A stretch of 14,971 nt of DNA from Prolixibacteraceae bacterium UBA6162 (GTDB taxonomy: Bacteria; Bacteroidota; Bacteroidia; Bacteroidales; Prolixibacteraceae): NCBI GenBank assembly GCA_002428215.1, contig DIUI01000036.1, positions 1 through 14,971 on the forward strand, read 5' to 3'. Positions 1-7,622 of the stretch are shown piece after piece; position 1 is the stretch's first letter; every line of letters starts with the position of its first letter. The notes beneath the pieces were generated by a model. It did not search any database. It was given only the letters and a program-made list of their open reading frames with translations, and was not told the origin of the DNA. Made by a program: the position numbers and the translations under genes.

Positions 1-414
1 GGCCCATATGTGGTAATTGAGCATAACGGCAATGTATACAGCTGCGATTTTTTTGTAGAACCGAAATGGAAGTTGGGCAACATTAAAACCCACCGGATTT
101 CGGCTATGCTCAATTCGAAACAGCAACAAACATTTGGTGCTGCCAAAGCAGTGCTTCCGGGTGAATGCCGCCGCTGCGAATGGCTAACCAAATGCTATGG
201 AGGTTGCACCAAAGACAGGATAAAGGATCCACTTGATCAGCGTAAACCCCGCTTTTGTGTGTCGTATAAGATGTTTTTCGCCCATGCCGATTCCCGTCTG
301 ACGGTTCTGGCCAATACATGGAAACAGAATCAACGCGACCTAAAGGAGCGCGAAGCTACGGGAGGCATCTACAATGCGTTTGGTCATTTTACAGGTAATG
401 AACCATCACTCTGA
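1..414 (+). CDS. Anaerobic sulfatase-maturating enzyme (radical SAM/SPASM), C-terminal part
   Basis: Only the last 137 codons are inside the window; the frame is open from base 1, so the gene begins upstream. The visible part is the SPASM region. It has a Cys in a CDFFV context followed by an LGNI stretch, then C-x2-C, a CYGGCTKDR segment, and a late Cys before a YKMFF motif. That Cys spacing, the GGCxKxR element and the terminal FFAH stretch are typical of anaerobic sulfatase-maturating enzymes. These use S-adenosylmethionine and iron-sulfur clusters to turn an active-site Cys or Ser of sulfatases into formylglycine in the cytoplasm. The SPASM cysteines bind the auxiliary [4Fe-4S] clusters. 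The radical SAM CxxxCxxC motif lies outside the window and cannot be checked. No sulfatase gene is present here. The 3' end overlaps the convergent adaptor gene by 9 bases. Family assignment is fairly sure; a different SPASM maturase is the main alternative. Confidence 0.85.
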   Translation, partial: GPYVVIEHNGNVYSCDFFVEPKWKLGNIKTHRISAMLNSKQQQTFGAAKAVLPGECRRCEWLTKCYGGCTKDRIKDPLDQRKPRFCVSYKMFFAHADSRLTVLANTWKQNQRDLKEREATGGIYNAFGHFTGNEPSL

Positions 415-1668
415 CTGTAGAGCCAAAAATGTAAGGGATTCATGATTCTCAGGGGTGTGGGTTAAAATCCGGTCACGCTCTTCGAGTCCCTGCACAATTA
501 CAATAGAATCGTCGTTTTCGGCACCGGTTACAACCTCTTTCCGAACTATTTTGCTTCCCCGTTTCAGATAAACAAAGCTTTTGCTGTCTTCGACAAAAAG
601 ACTGGAACGCGGAATCACCAGCTGATTGGGAATGCGCTCCAGAATAATCTGGTTGGTACTGGTCATTCCTGGCAGCAACTTTAGGCTGTTTGGAGAAAGC
701 TCTACCGTAACGGCAAACACTTTCGATTCGAAGCCCGATAAATCCTGGCCGACATTGGCAATACTGGTTATGCGGCCCCATATTTGAGAGCCCGGCAAAG
801 CATCCATGTTTACTATTACACTATCGCCATTAGTAATTTTGGCAATATCGATCTCTTCTACATAGGTTTCCGAAACCAGTACCGATAAATCGGGAATGCT
901 CACTATCTGTGGCCGCCACGGACTGACCTCGTCTCCAACCCTGATTTTTCTGTTTCCGCGGGCTCTTGCGTAAACCACAATCCCTGACTGGGGTGTGGTA
1001 ATATTGCTGGCAACCAATGCGCGGTTTAGCCGCTCCTCAATGCTTATCGATTGGTTGTAACGTTCTTCCGATCGTCGTATTCTGTTGGCAAGGTCCATCC
1101 GCCTTAGCTCGTAATCACGCTTTGCACGGTCGATTTGACGTACGGTTTGATTGTAGGTTGTCTGAATACGGCGTTGATAGGCAGGAGATTCGTACTGCGC
1201 CTGTTCCAGATCCAGTTTTCGGTATTGAAGGTCGAACTCAAGTTCGGCTATTCGCTGCCGCAGATTGGTAAGGGTGATGGTAGAGTCGATTTTTGCATCG
1301 TTTAAGAAGGCTCTTCTGCGTTCCAGTTCGTCGCGATTCTCTTGAATCCGCTGATTTATTTGAGCCTGGTCGAGTGTGGCAACCCAATCACCCTTCTCCA
1401 CAATTGTGCCTTCAGGTACCATATCCTTTATTTGCATACCCGATAGCCGAAGGTCATTTTCTTTAAAAATATCGTCGAGGGTGATGAAAAAAGCATTTTT
1501 TCCATGTATCTCACCCTTGGTTTCGATGTACTTGTCGAAATTCACAGACCGAACCTGAAAGGTCGATTCACTCACCTGTATCCGCCTTATTCCATACAAT
1601 AAGATACCTATTACAATAACTGCAATAAGGGGAATGAAAGTCCATTTATATTTTTGAAAATAGGTCAT
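406..1668 (-). CDS. HlyD-family periplasmic adaptor (second adaptor of the export operon)
   Basis: 420-aa membrane fusion protein, last gene of the four-gene minus-strand operon, starting 9 bases after the TolC-type gene. It has a short cytoplasmic N-terminus and one membrane anchor at about residues 12-27. A half-lipoyl segment precedes a long charged coiled-coil hairpin (about 110-215, rich in Arg, Glu and Gln). The second lipoyl half and beta-barrel segments follow, including IRVGDEVSPW and TYVEEIDIAKI. Such adaptors link an inner-membrane transporter to a TolC-type channel. It is clearly paralogous to the first adaptor (4530-5879): the same ESPA motif in the hairpin, the same IR(I/V)G-x-x-VS-x-W turn, the same TYVxEIDI strand and an SIAN(V/I)GQ-like stretch. 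The coding end overlaps the convergent sulfatase-maturase gene by 9 bases. Substrate unknown. The family is sure; the role of a second adaptor is inferred. Confidence 0.9.
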   Translation of the reverse strand: MTYFQKYKWTFIPLIAVIVIGILLYGIRRIQVSESTFQVRSVNFDKYIETKGEIHGKNAFFITLDDIFKENDLRLSGMQIKDMVPEGTIVEKGDWVATLDQAQINQRIQENRDELERRRAFLNDAKIDSTITLTNLRQRIAELEFDLQYRKLDLEQAQYESPAYQRRIQTTYNQTVRQIDRAKRDYELRRMDLANRIRRSEERYNQSISIEERLNRALVASNITTPQSGIVVYARARGNRKIRVGDEVSPWRPQIVSIPDLSVLVSETYVEEIDIAKITNGDSVIVNMDALPGSQIWGRITSIANVGQDLSGFESKVFAVTVELSPNSLKLLPGMTSTNQIILERIPNQLVIPRSSLFVEDSKSFVYLKRGSKIVRKEVVTGAENDDSIVIVQGLEERDRILTHTPENHESLTFLALQSE

Positions 1669-1677
1669 ATTGTGGTA

Positions 1678-3162
1678 TTACATGTTCAAAATCTTGTTAA
1701 AATCTTCTGTCAGCAACACTCCCTTTTCAAAGTCAAACAGGGTTAATTGCCGAATGGTAAAATAGTACGACCAGTAGGACCTTAAAGAGCGGATATAGGC
1801 ACGACGGGCTTGTTCCTGGTCGTTTCTCGCCAGATTTAAACGGGTAACATCCAGTTTGCCAATAAGGAACCGCTGCATAGTTACATCGTATCCCATTTTG
1901 GCAATGGTATCGGCTTTGGCTGTATTCTGAACCTGTTCCATCTGAATGTTGAATTCCATAACATTCATAACGACATTCTGTTCGAAATCGATTCGTTCCT
2001 GATTAACACTAATTCGGACAACTTCGCGGGACGATCGTGCCATCGAGAGTTGGCCTTTTCTTCGGCCCCAATCCAGAATTGGTATGTTGAGTCCAATGCG
2101 CACCCGTTGCCGTTCAAGCGGTTCGACATAGACATCGGCCAGTCGTTCGGCATTTTGATTTAAACCATACAGTGCATAAAGTTCTGCATTTATTCCACTT
2201 TGCGCTTCCGACTGCCTTACTCTGCGATCTTCTTCCAAAAGTCGTTGCTGATGGTTTATGATTTCAGGATTATTGGTAAGTGCCATGGTAAGTGCTTCGG
2301 CCGGATTGATTTCCAGCGCCGGGAGATCCGTTGGGATGATACATTCGATTCGGGTGTTTTTATCATAGCCCAAAAATGAGTTAAGGTCGGCCCTCGACCG
2401 CTCCAATCCCAAATTTGCCCGCTGTAAAGCAAGCCTTGCATTCATGAAACCGAGCTCAAGGTTCAGTAGTTCGTCCTGAGTTACGGTACCCACCTGGAAA
2501 CGTCCCATTCCTATGCGGTAAAGGGTGTCGGCGTTAGAGAGATTGGTGCTGGATATGCTAACCTCGATCTGAGCATCAACCAGGTCGAAAAAGAGCCGTG
2601 TGGCTTTAATCGAGAGCTGCTCTTTGCTCTGTACATATTGCTGTTTGGCTTTTTCGAACTTGACGGGTTCGATTTTTGCGCGCCATTTAAGTTGATTGTA
2701 TCCGCTTAGCGACTGGCTGTAGCCAACACTTACGGGCGTTGAGTTCCAGGTTGTAAGACGGTTTTCTCCGAGGTTCTGCGAGAGGTTGAGTTCGGAGCGG
2801 GCAAAAATAGTACCTCCCAAAAGGCCTACATTCTGATTCAGCAACAATGCCAGATCTGAATTTAAGAATTCGCGGGGCCGGTATTCATCCCTGTTCTGTT
2901 CGAAGTTGTATACCCGCTGCATCGACCGGTTAAAGTCGAGTGGGGTCGCCTGTAATGATAAACTAGGAAGATTGTCGGCTTTAAAATTTCTAAACTCCCA
3001 ATAGCTTGCCAGATACATATTGCGGTTTCTGAAAGCGTCGAGCGATTGCTGCGAGGCAATCTCTATGGTTTGCTCAAGGGTAAGATACTGAATCTGTGGC
3101 TGTCCGAAAACGGGATTGTTCAGCATTAACGAAAGCAGTATGATAAAGCTAAATTTTCTCAT
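1678..3162 (-). CDS. TolC-family outer membrane efflux protein
   Basis: 494 aa, a usual length for the family. A signal peptide is visible: Lys/Arg start, hydrophobic core, likely cleavage after VFG near residue 20. The mature protein shows the two-fold outer membrane efflux protein repeat. A first half begins LTLEQTIEIA and runs through a long helical region with QLSIKATRLFFDLVDAQ. The second half begins around LPALEINPAEALTMAL and includes PILDWGRRKGQLSMA, a typical strand-to-helix turn of the second repeat. The C-terminus (AYIRSLRSYWSYYFTIRQ) is of the kind seen in Bacteroidota TolC homologs. It should form the trimeric outer membrane barrel and periplasmic tunnel that receives substrate from the adaptors on either side of it in the operon. 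Gaps to its neighbours are 13 and 9 bases, so co-transcription is very likely. Substrate cannot be read from sequence. Confidence 0.92.
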   Translation of the reverse strand: MRKFSFIILLSLMLNNPVFGQPQIQYLTLEQTIEIASQQSLDAFRNRNMYLASYWEFRNFKADNLPSLSLQATPLDFNRSMQRVYNFEQNRDEYRPREFLNSDLALLLNQNVGLLGGTIFARSELNLSQNLGENRLTTWNSTPVSVGYSQSLSGYNQLKWRAKIEPVKFEKAKQQYVQSKEQLSIKATRLFFDLVDAQIEVSISSTNLSNADTLYRIGMGRFQVGTVTQDELLNLELGFMNARLALQRANLGLERSRADLNSFLGYDKNTRIECIIPTDLPALEINPAEALTMALTNNPEIINHQQRLLEEDRRVRQSEAQSGINAELYALYGLNQNAERLADVYVEPLERQRVRIGLNIPILDWGRRKGQLSMARSSREVVRISVNQERIDFEQNVVMNVMEFNIQMEQVQNTAKADTIAKMGYDVTMQRFLIGKLDVTRLNLARNDQEQARRAYIRSLRSYWSYYFTIRQLTLFDFEKGVLLTEDFNKILNM

Positions 3163-3175
3163 GGAGTTAAAAATT

Positions 3176-4507
3176 TTATTGCCTCAACGATTCCACCGGA
3201 TCCTGTTCCGATGCTTGTTTTGCCGGCAGATATCCAAATGATATACCTACCAATACCGATACCCCGAACGCAATTACAATCGAGAACATCGATACTACCG
3301 TTTTTATATCAAAAATTGCTGTAATAGCCATCGACAAGGTTACCCCCAACAGTATTCCAGCTATCCCTCCGGAGACACTAATGAGTGTTGACTCTGCCAG
3401 AAACTGTACCACTATGTCTTTTCGGGTGGCACCAATTGCCTGTCGGAGCCCAATTTCCCGAATTCGTTCCATAACGCTCGAAAGCATGATGTTCATAATA
3501 CCAATCCCTCCCACAATAAGCGAGATTCCGGCAATCACCCCCAACACAATGTTGAAGACGTTCTTGGTCCTTTGCTGCTGTTTCAGCAACAACTCGGGTA
3601 TGGTAATTTCAAAGTCGTACAAACCATTGTGCCTTCGGAGCAACATCCGACTCAAAATTTCGGAGGTCGCAGTAAGGTCTTCGGTTTCGGCAACCTGCAC
3701 TATAATTTTGTCGAGTTGATTTATGTTGTCTGATCCGGTGGATTGGCTGCCCTCCTGATCGAATTCATCGGCCCTTACCAGTGCACGGTTTCTGAAACGC
3801 ATAAGCATGGTTTTAACGGGGATGAATATTTTGTTGTCTGTACTGCTGATTCCCAGTTCGTCGGAGGCCGATGCGGTGAAATCGCGTCGCTCAATTACTC
3901 CGATTACCTGGAGCCACACGTCGCCCGATTTGATATGCTTTCCGATGGGATCTTCCTGTCCGAAAAAGGTATTCCTTACATTGTCGCCGATGATACAAAC
4001 CGGATATCCGGCATCCTCCTGACGATCAGTAAAGGTAGTCCCTGCCTGCAGGTTGATTCCAAACAGATCAAAATAGTGATTGTTGGTGCCTTCGAGGGTT
4101 ACCGGCCGGCTTCGCCCTCCATAGATGGCCGAATAGTTAAATGATATCACCGGGCAAACCCTTGAAACAGTAGGGACAACCTCTTCGATTGCAATGGCGT
4201 CGAGCAGGGTGAGTCCTTTGCTGAATTTGCGATTCCTGGAACCGGCATCACCATCGGCCCCAATCGATTCGCTGTTGCCTTCCATGCTGCTGGCAGTAGG
4301 GTTGATGATAATGTTGTTCACCCCAACCATTTTGATCTGGTCGAGAATCTCCTGCTCCGCGCCATTTCCAATGGCCAGCATACTAATAACTGCAGCTACA
4401 CCAAATATTATCCCCAGGGCAGTGAGGAGGGATTTGACTTTATTGGTTTGAATTGCATCGATACCGATTATAACATCGTGCAAATATCTTTGAATTAACT
4501 TTCTCAT
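3176..4507 (-). CDS. MacB/FtsX-type ABC transporter permease (no ATPase domain)
   Basis: 443-aa inner-membrane protein with the four-span MacB/FtsX layout. One span lies near residues 27-47 (ALGIIFGVAAVISMLAIGNG). A large periplasmic MacB-type core domain runs from about 50 to 310. Three C-terminal spans lie near 317-342, 372-396 and 409-425. Between the second and third spans is the coupling segment SVMERIREIGLRQAIGAT, which in this family contacts the ATPase. Unlike E. coli MacB, no N-terminal nucleotide-binding domain is fused, and no separate ATPase gene is nearby, so ATP hydrolysis must come from a protein encoded elsewhere. MacB-type systems work as mechanotransmitters that push periplasmic substrates (lipoproteins, peptides, macrolides) through a TolC channel. 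The gene lies 22 bases after the first adaptor gene and 13 before the TolC-type gene. Family sure, substrate unknown. Confidence 0.92.
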   Translation of the reverse strand: MRKLIQRYLHDVIIGIDAIQTNKVKSLLTALGIIFGVAAVISMLAIGNGAEQEILDQIKMVGVNNIIINPTASSMEGNSESIGADGDAGSRNRKFSKGLTLLDAIAIEEVVPTVSRVCPVISFNYSAIYGGRSRPVTLEGTNNHYFDLFGINLQAGTTFTDRQEDAGYPVCIIGDNVRNTFFGQEDPIGKHIKSGDVWLQVIGVIERRDFTASASDELGISSTDNKIFIPVKTMLMRFRNRALVRADEFDQEGSQSTGSDNINQLDKIIVQVAETEDLTATSEILSRMLLRRHNGLYDFEITIPELLLKQQQRTKNVFNIVLGVIAGISLIVGGIGIMNIMLSSVMERIREIGLRQAIGATRKDIVVQFLAESTLISVSGGIAGILLGVTLSMAITAIFDIKTVVSMFSIVIAFGVSVLVGISFGYLPAKQASEQDPVESLRQ

Positions 4508-4529
4508 GCTCTAAAGAGTTCGGCTCTTA

Positions 4530-5879
4530 TTATGGGGTTCTGTCGGCACGCTCGCTGATGGGTGAGATGCCATTCTTCTGTTCGGCTTCAAGCTCTTTTT
4601 GCTGTTGCTCACGAACCCTTATCGCATCTAATATCTCAACTCCTGCAAGCGGTATTTCCTCAAAGTCGGCCGGTCGGTTGAGGACAACAATATCTCCTTC
4701 TTCAACACCCTGTTTAACAATGGTGAAGTTCTCGTTCTCGTCGCCCACATCCACAATCTGGCGCACCAGGGTATTGTTTTTTCTGAGATAAACATACTGC
4801 ATACTGTCGGTTGAGAAGAGCGCCTCTGAAGGCAAATAGACCTCCTCTTCGTAAACACCTGTCTGAATAATATTGCTGGTGGTCATGGCAGGACGCAAAT
4901 CGGTGTCGGTTCCGAAAATTCTTACTCTGACCTCAAAAACTTTGGCATCGCTTCGGGGTAGCGCCTGTCCGATATTGGCTACCGATATTACCTCACCCGT
5001 CAGCACTTTTTCAGGAAAAGCATCGATGCCCAGCGTGACAGACTGGCCTGTCCTTACCTTCGAAATATCGATTTCATTCACATAGGTAATCGAAATCATT
5101 TGTGTAAGATCGGGAAGTGTGGCTATAATGGGCGACCATCGGCTTACCGTAGCGCCTATTCGTATTTTCTGGTTGAAACGGTCCTTCGCATATATTAACA
5201 TCCCTGCTCTGGGGGCATAGATGTTGAGCGACAAATAGGCCTCTTCAAGCTCTTTTACGCGGTTTTCACGCTGTGAGAGGTTAACAGCCGAACGGTTCAC
5301 CCGGGTCGCCGATTGCTGCAGGCGAAGCTCATATCCTTTGATTTCCTGATTGAGGTTACGGCGGGCGCGCTCCAAATCCATTTCGGCCTTACGGATAACC
5401 GCCGGAGACTCATACACCGATTCGTCGAGAATAATCTGCATCTGTTCGACCTGCTCGCGGGCATTGATAATCTGGTCGCGGGCATTGCTTAAATTAAGGT
5501 TGGAGTCCATTTTGGCATCCTCAAACTCATTTAATGCCTGCTCAAGCTCCAATCGGGCAACTGTGAGGACCTCTTCAACAGCTTTGTGGTCGAGCGATCC
5601 AACATAGTCGCCCTGCTCAACCTGTGTACCCTCTTCTATAAGGTCGGTGATTTTGATTTCATAGATTCTGACATTTCTGCCGCTTAGCTCCTCAGGAGCA
5701 AGTATGTTCTCGGAATTTTCAGCCTCAAGCTGACCGGTAGTAAAAACCAGTACCTCAAAAGAGCCTTTTTTTACTTCAGCTGTTAGCAAAGTTTCGGTCT
5801 CCCGTGAACCAGACAGAAGGAAAAAGGCTGCAATAATAACAGCAACACCGAATAACGCAATTACAATTTTCTTGATCAT
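4530..5879 (-). CDS. HlyD/MacA-type periplasmic adaptor (first adaptor of the export operon)
   Basis: 449 aa, the first gene of the operon. An N-terminal membrane anchor (about residues 5-22) is followed by a barrel-sandwich half with EEGTQVEQGDYVGSLD. A long coiled-coil hairpin of Glu/Arg/Gln-rich helices spans about 110-215. The closing lipoyl half (APRAGMLIYA), the beta-barrel domain (TYVNEIDISKVRTGQSV) and a membrane-proximal domain come next. The C-terminal tail of about 30 residues is charged (REQQQKELEAEQ) and probably disordered. The protein should bridge the MacB-type permease encoded directly downstream to the TolC-type channel. It shares the same domain layout and many identical positions with the second adaptor at the operon end, so one arose by duplication of the other. 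The leader is AT-rich with no Shine-Dalgarno sequence, as usual in Bacteroidota. Confidence 0.92.
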   Translation of the reverse strand: MIKKIVIALFGVAVIIAAFFLLSGSRETETLLTAEVKKGSFEVLVFTTGQLEAENSENILAPEELSGRNVRIYEIKITDLIEEGTQVEQGDYVGSLDHKAVEEVLTVARLELEQALNEFEDAKMDSNLNLSNARDQIINAREQVEQMQIILDESVYESPAVIRKAEMDLERARRNLNQEIKGYELRLQQSATRVNRSAVNLSQRENRVKELEEAYLSLNIYAPRAGMLIYAKDRFNQKIRIGATVSRWSPIIATLPDLTQMISITYVNEIDISKVRTGQSVTLGIDAFPEKVLTGEVISVANIGQALPRSDAKVFEVRVRIFGTDTDLRPAMTTSNIIQTGVYEEEVYLPSEALFSTDSMQYVYLRKNNTLVRQIVDVGDENENFTIVKQGVEEGDIVVLNRPADFEEIPLAGVEILDAIRVREQQQKELEAEQKNGISPISERADRTP

Positions 5880-5952
5880 AAATGTAAATAAAGTTTGACC
5901 TCTAAGAGGCTAAATGGTTTAATCAGGCCCATTAAAAACCCGCAATGTAGGC

Positions 5953-5986
5953 CAAATTGAAAAAATAGATGTTAATAAAGTTCAAA
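5953..5986 (-). promoter_or_regulatory. Candidate promoter of the export operon
   Basis: On the minus strand, TTTG (5986-5983) is followed after 22 bases by TCAATTTG (5960-5953), a five-of-six match to the Bacteroidota -7 element TAnnTTTG. It lies about 75 bases upstream of the first adaptor start, in the 146-base gap after the S41 protease gene. The gap itself suggests that the operon has its own promoter. Match by eye only; the spacing is slightly long. Confidence 0.35.
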
Positions 5987-6025
5987 CAGATTGCTGGGGT
6001 CATGCAATTGCTCATTTTTTGGGCC

Positions 6026-7480
6026 TTAATTCAGCGTCGGCAGTATAAGTTCATTCACGTCGATCACATCATTCATTGGCAAGTTTCGTTTAAAATGGTC
6101 GAACCGCGAAAATCCGGTGTCGAAAATTTCGTAGTCGGGGGCTACTATGGCCGATTTTATAGCTATCGGAGCTGTTCCGGTAATGTTTTCAACCGCTTTC
6201 TTTAGCAGGGGTTCAGTCAGGCTGCCAAGAGGGAAGGCCGGTAACAGTTCATCCCTTACCTGATGGTTGGGTGCAAAGCCATTTTTGAAATTGGTTACCC
6301 CTTGTGAGTTGGCAAATCGGATTACAATCGGCTGAATTCCCCAATTCTCCATGCCGGCCAACTGCGCAGGGGTGTAGCCCATATGCGTGGGCTTAACGGT
6401 TATCGAGGCAGTATATTTTCCGTAGGTGGTATCACCCACCAGGGTGAGATTCATATAAGGCTCCAGTCCGGTAATGGTGAGTTCTGATGCACTGGCAGAG
6501 CCCTTACTGGTAAGCACCTGCATGCGGTTGAGGTTAAGCTTAACCGGCACCGTTGGCTTGAATCCAACCATTGTCTGATCCTTCCGGCCCTGGGTGTTCC
6601 AGTAGTTCTGATATTTATCGTTCCATTGATAGGTAACCAGTGCCTGGTCTGAATTTACCACCTGTAGAGGGGCAATTGAACTGCAGAGGTGCTGGGCAGC
6701 CGAGGTGGAGCCACCCGGGTTATACCTGAGATCGAGCACCAGATCGGTAATATTCCGGTCTTTAAAGAATTGTAAAGCAACATTCAGACTGTCGTTGTAC
6801 CGATCGATGTATTGCGTGTAGAGGAGGTAGCCTATTCTATGACTTCCCTGTTCAATCACCTTGTACATTAGCACAGGATTGAGGTTTAACTCCTCAGCGA
6901 CCATGGATACGGTAGCGCCGGTAGTAATGCCGCTGGATGTTAAATTGCCCTTGGTTACGGTAATTGATTCCCCGCTGAGCAGGTTGCGGTAGTTCCCGGC
7001 GTTGATATTGCCACTGTTCAGTTGAATAATGATGTCGCCCCTTTCGAAACCGGCTCTGCTTGCAGGAGTCCGCGGATATACATATTGAACCACTGCAAAA
7101 TAGTTTTCAGGCTGGTTGGAAAATCTTCCGAAGGCAAGTGAATAACCATACGCTTTTTCAATTCCCTGAAAGCTGTTTTCGAGCGCCTGGATATCATCGG
7201 TAACCATCGACCATTTGTCTTCGGCCACCAGAAGTTTCTTAAAATAGGCCTTGGAGTCGGATTCCAGATTCTGATTTATCGAAGACAACTCCTTATACCA
7301 AAGATAGACATCGCTCATTGCGTCTTTGATAAAGGTATTGATGCGGCGGGTTAATTCCGGAACCTCAGTCGGTTTGATTTCATCCGGATTGTTTTCATCA
7401 GGCTCCGGCAGCTCTTTGGTGCATGCAGAAACCACCAGAATCGAAATTATAAACAGGGCTATCTTGTGAAAAGTCTTCAT
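6026..7480 (-). CDS. Lipoprotein S41-family (C-terminal processing type) serine protease with PDZ domain
   Basis: 484 aa. The N-terminus is a lipoprotein signal: a hydrophobic stretch ending V-S-A-C with Cys20 as the lipidation site, then an acidic and proline-rich linker, so the protein should be anchored in the envelope. A helical segment with DVYLWYKEL follows. Next comes a PDZ-like domain (about 125-200) with the carboxylate-loop type motif RTPASRAGFERGDII. The S41 core begins around residue 215. LVLDLRYNPGGS (about 247-258) is the family core strand, SASASE contains the likely nucleophile Ser330, and GDTTYGK gives the likely general base Lys355. The 25-residue Ser-Lys spacing matches Tsp-type enzymes. 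It probably degrades or trims periplasmic or exported proteins. It is in the same orientation as the export operon but separated by 146 bases, so it is not clearly part of it. Target unknown. Confidence 0.9.
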   Translation of the reverse strand: MKTFHKIALFIISILVVSACTKELPEPDENNPDEIKPTEVPELTRRINTFIKDAMSDVYLWYKELSSINQNLESDSKAYFKKLLVAEDKWSMVTDDIQALENSFQGIEKAYGYSLAFGRFSNQPENYFAVVQYVYPRTPASRAGFERGDIIIQLNSGNINAGNYRNLLSGESITVTKGNLTSSGITTGATVSMVAEELNLNPVLMYKVIEQGSHRIGYLLYTQYIDRYNDSLNVALQFFKDRNITDLVLDLRYNPGGSTSAAQHLCSSIAPLQVVNSDQALVTYQWNDKYQNYWNTQGRKDQTMVGFKPTVPVKLNLNRMQVLTSKGSASASELTITGLEPYMNLTLVGDTTYGKYTASITVKPTHMGYTPAQLAGMENWGIQPIVIRFANSQGVTNFKNGFAPNHQVRDELLPAFPLGSLTEPLLKKAVENITGTAPIAIKSAIVAPDYEIFDTGFSRFDHFKRNLPMNDVIDVNELILPTLN

Positions 7481-7530
7481 AAATAAAAAGTTAACATCGC
7501 GAAATTAACCTTCAATACAATACGTTGCAA

Positions 7531-7559
7531 CAAATTTAATACCGCAAATGGGCAGTAAA
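7531..7559 (-). promoter_or_regulatory. Candidate promoter of the S41 protease gene
   Basis: On the minus strand a full match to the Bacteroidota -7 element, TAAATTTG (7538-7531), lies about 50 bases before the start codon. A TTTA (7559-7556) sits 17 bases further upstream as a weak -33 element. It falls in the 142-base gap after the HD phosphohydrolase gene, so the two genes are probably transcribed separately. Assigned by eye. Confidence 0.45.
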
Positions 7560-7622
7560 TTAGAGCAACCTCACTAAAATCTGTACCATAACAACCGTTA
7601 CACTAAAGTTGTTTTAATGCTC

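Noticed and set aside
1..5879. Radical SAM/SPASM enzyme next to HlyD, MacB-type permease and TolC genes, reminiscent of a modified-peptide (darobactin-like) cluster.
   Set aside because: The radical SAM enzyme has sulfatase-maturase features, is on the opposite strand and convergent, and no precursor peptide was found in the short gaps.
5899..5909. Dyad CCTCTAAGAGG about 20 bases before the first adaptor start, with a weaker CTCT/AGAG dyad (4509-4518) before the permease start.
   Set aside because: The arms are only 4-5 bases and the second is inside an operon; too short to claim an operator.
7590..7613. Inverted repeat AACAAC / GTTGTT just after the HD phosphohydrolase stop, considered as a terminator.
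   Set aside because: The stem is six A/T-rich pairs with a 12-base loop and no following T-tract on the minus strand.
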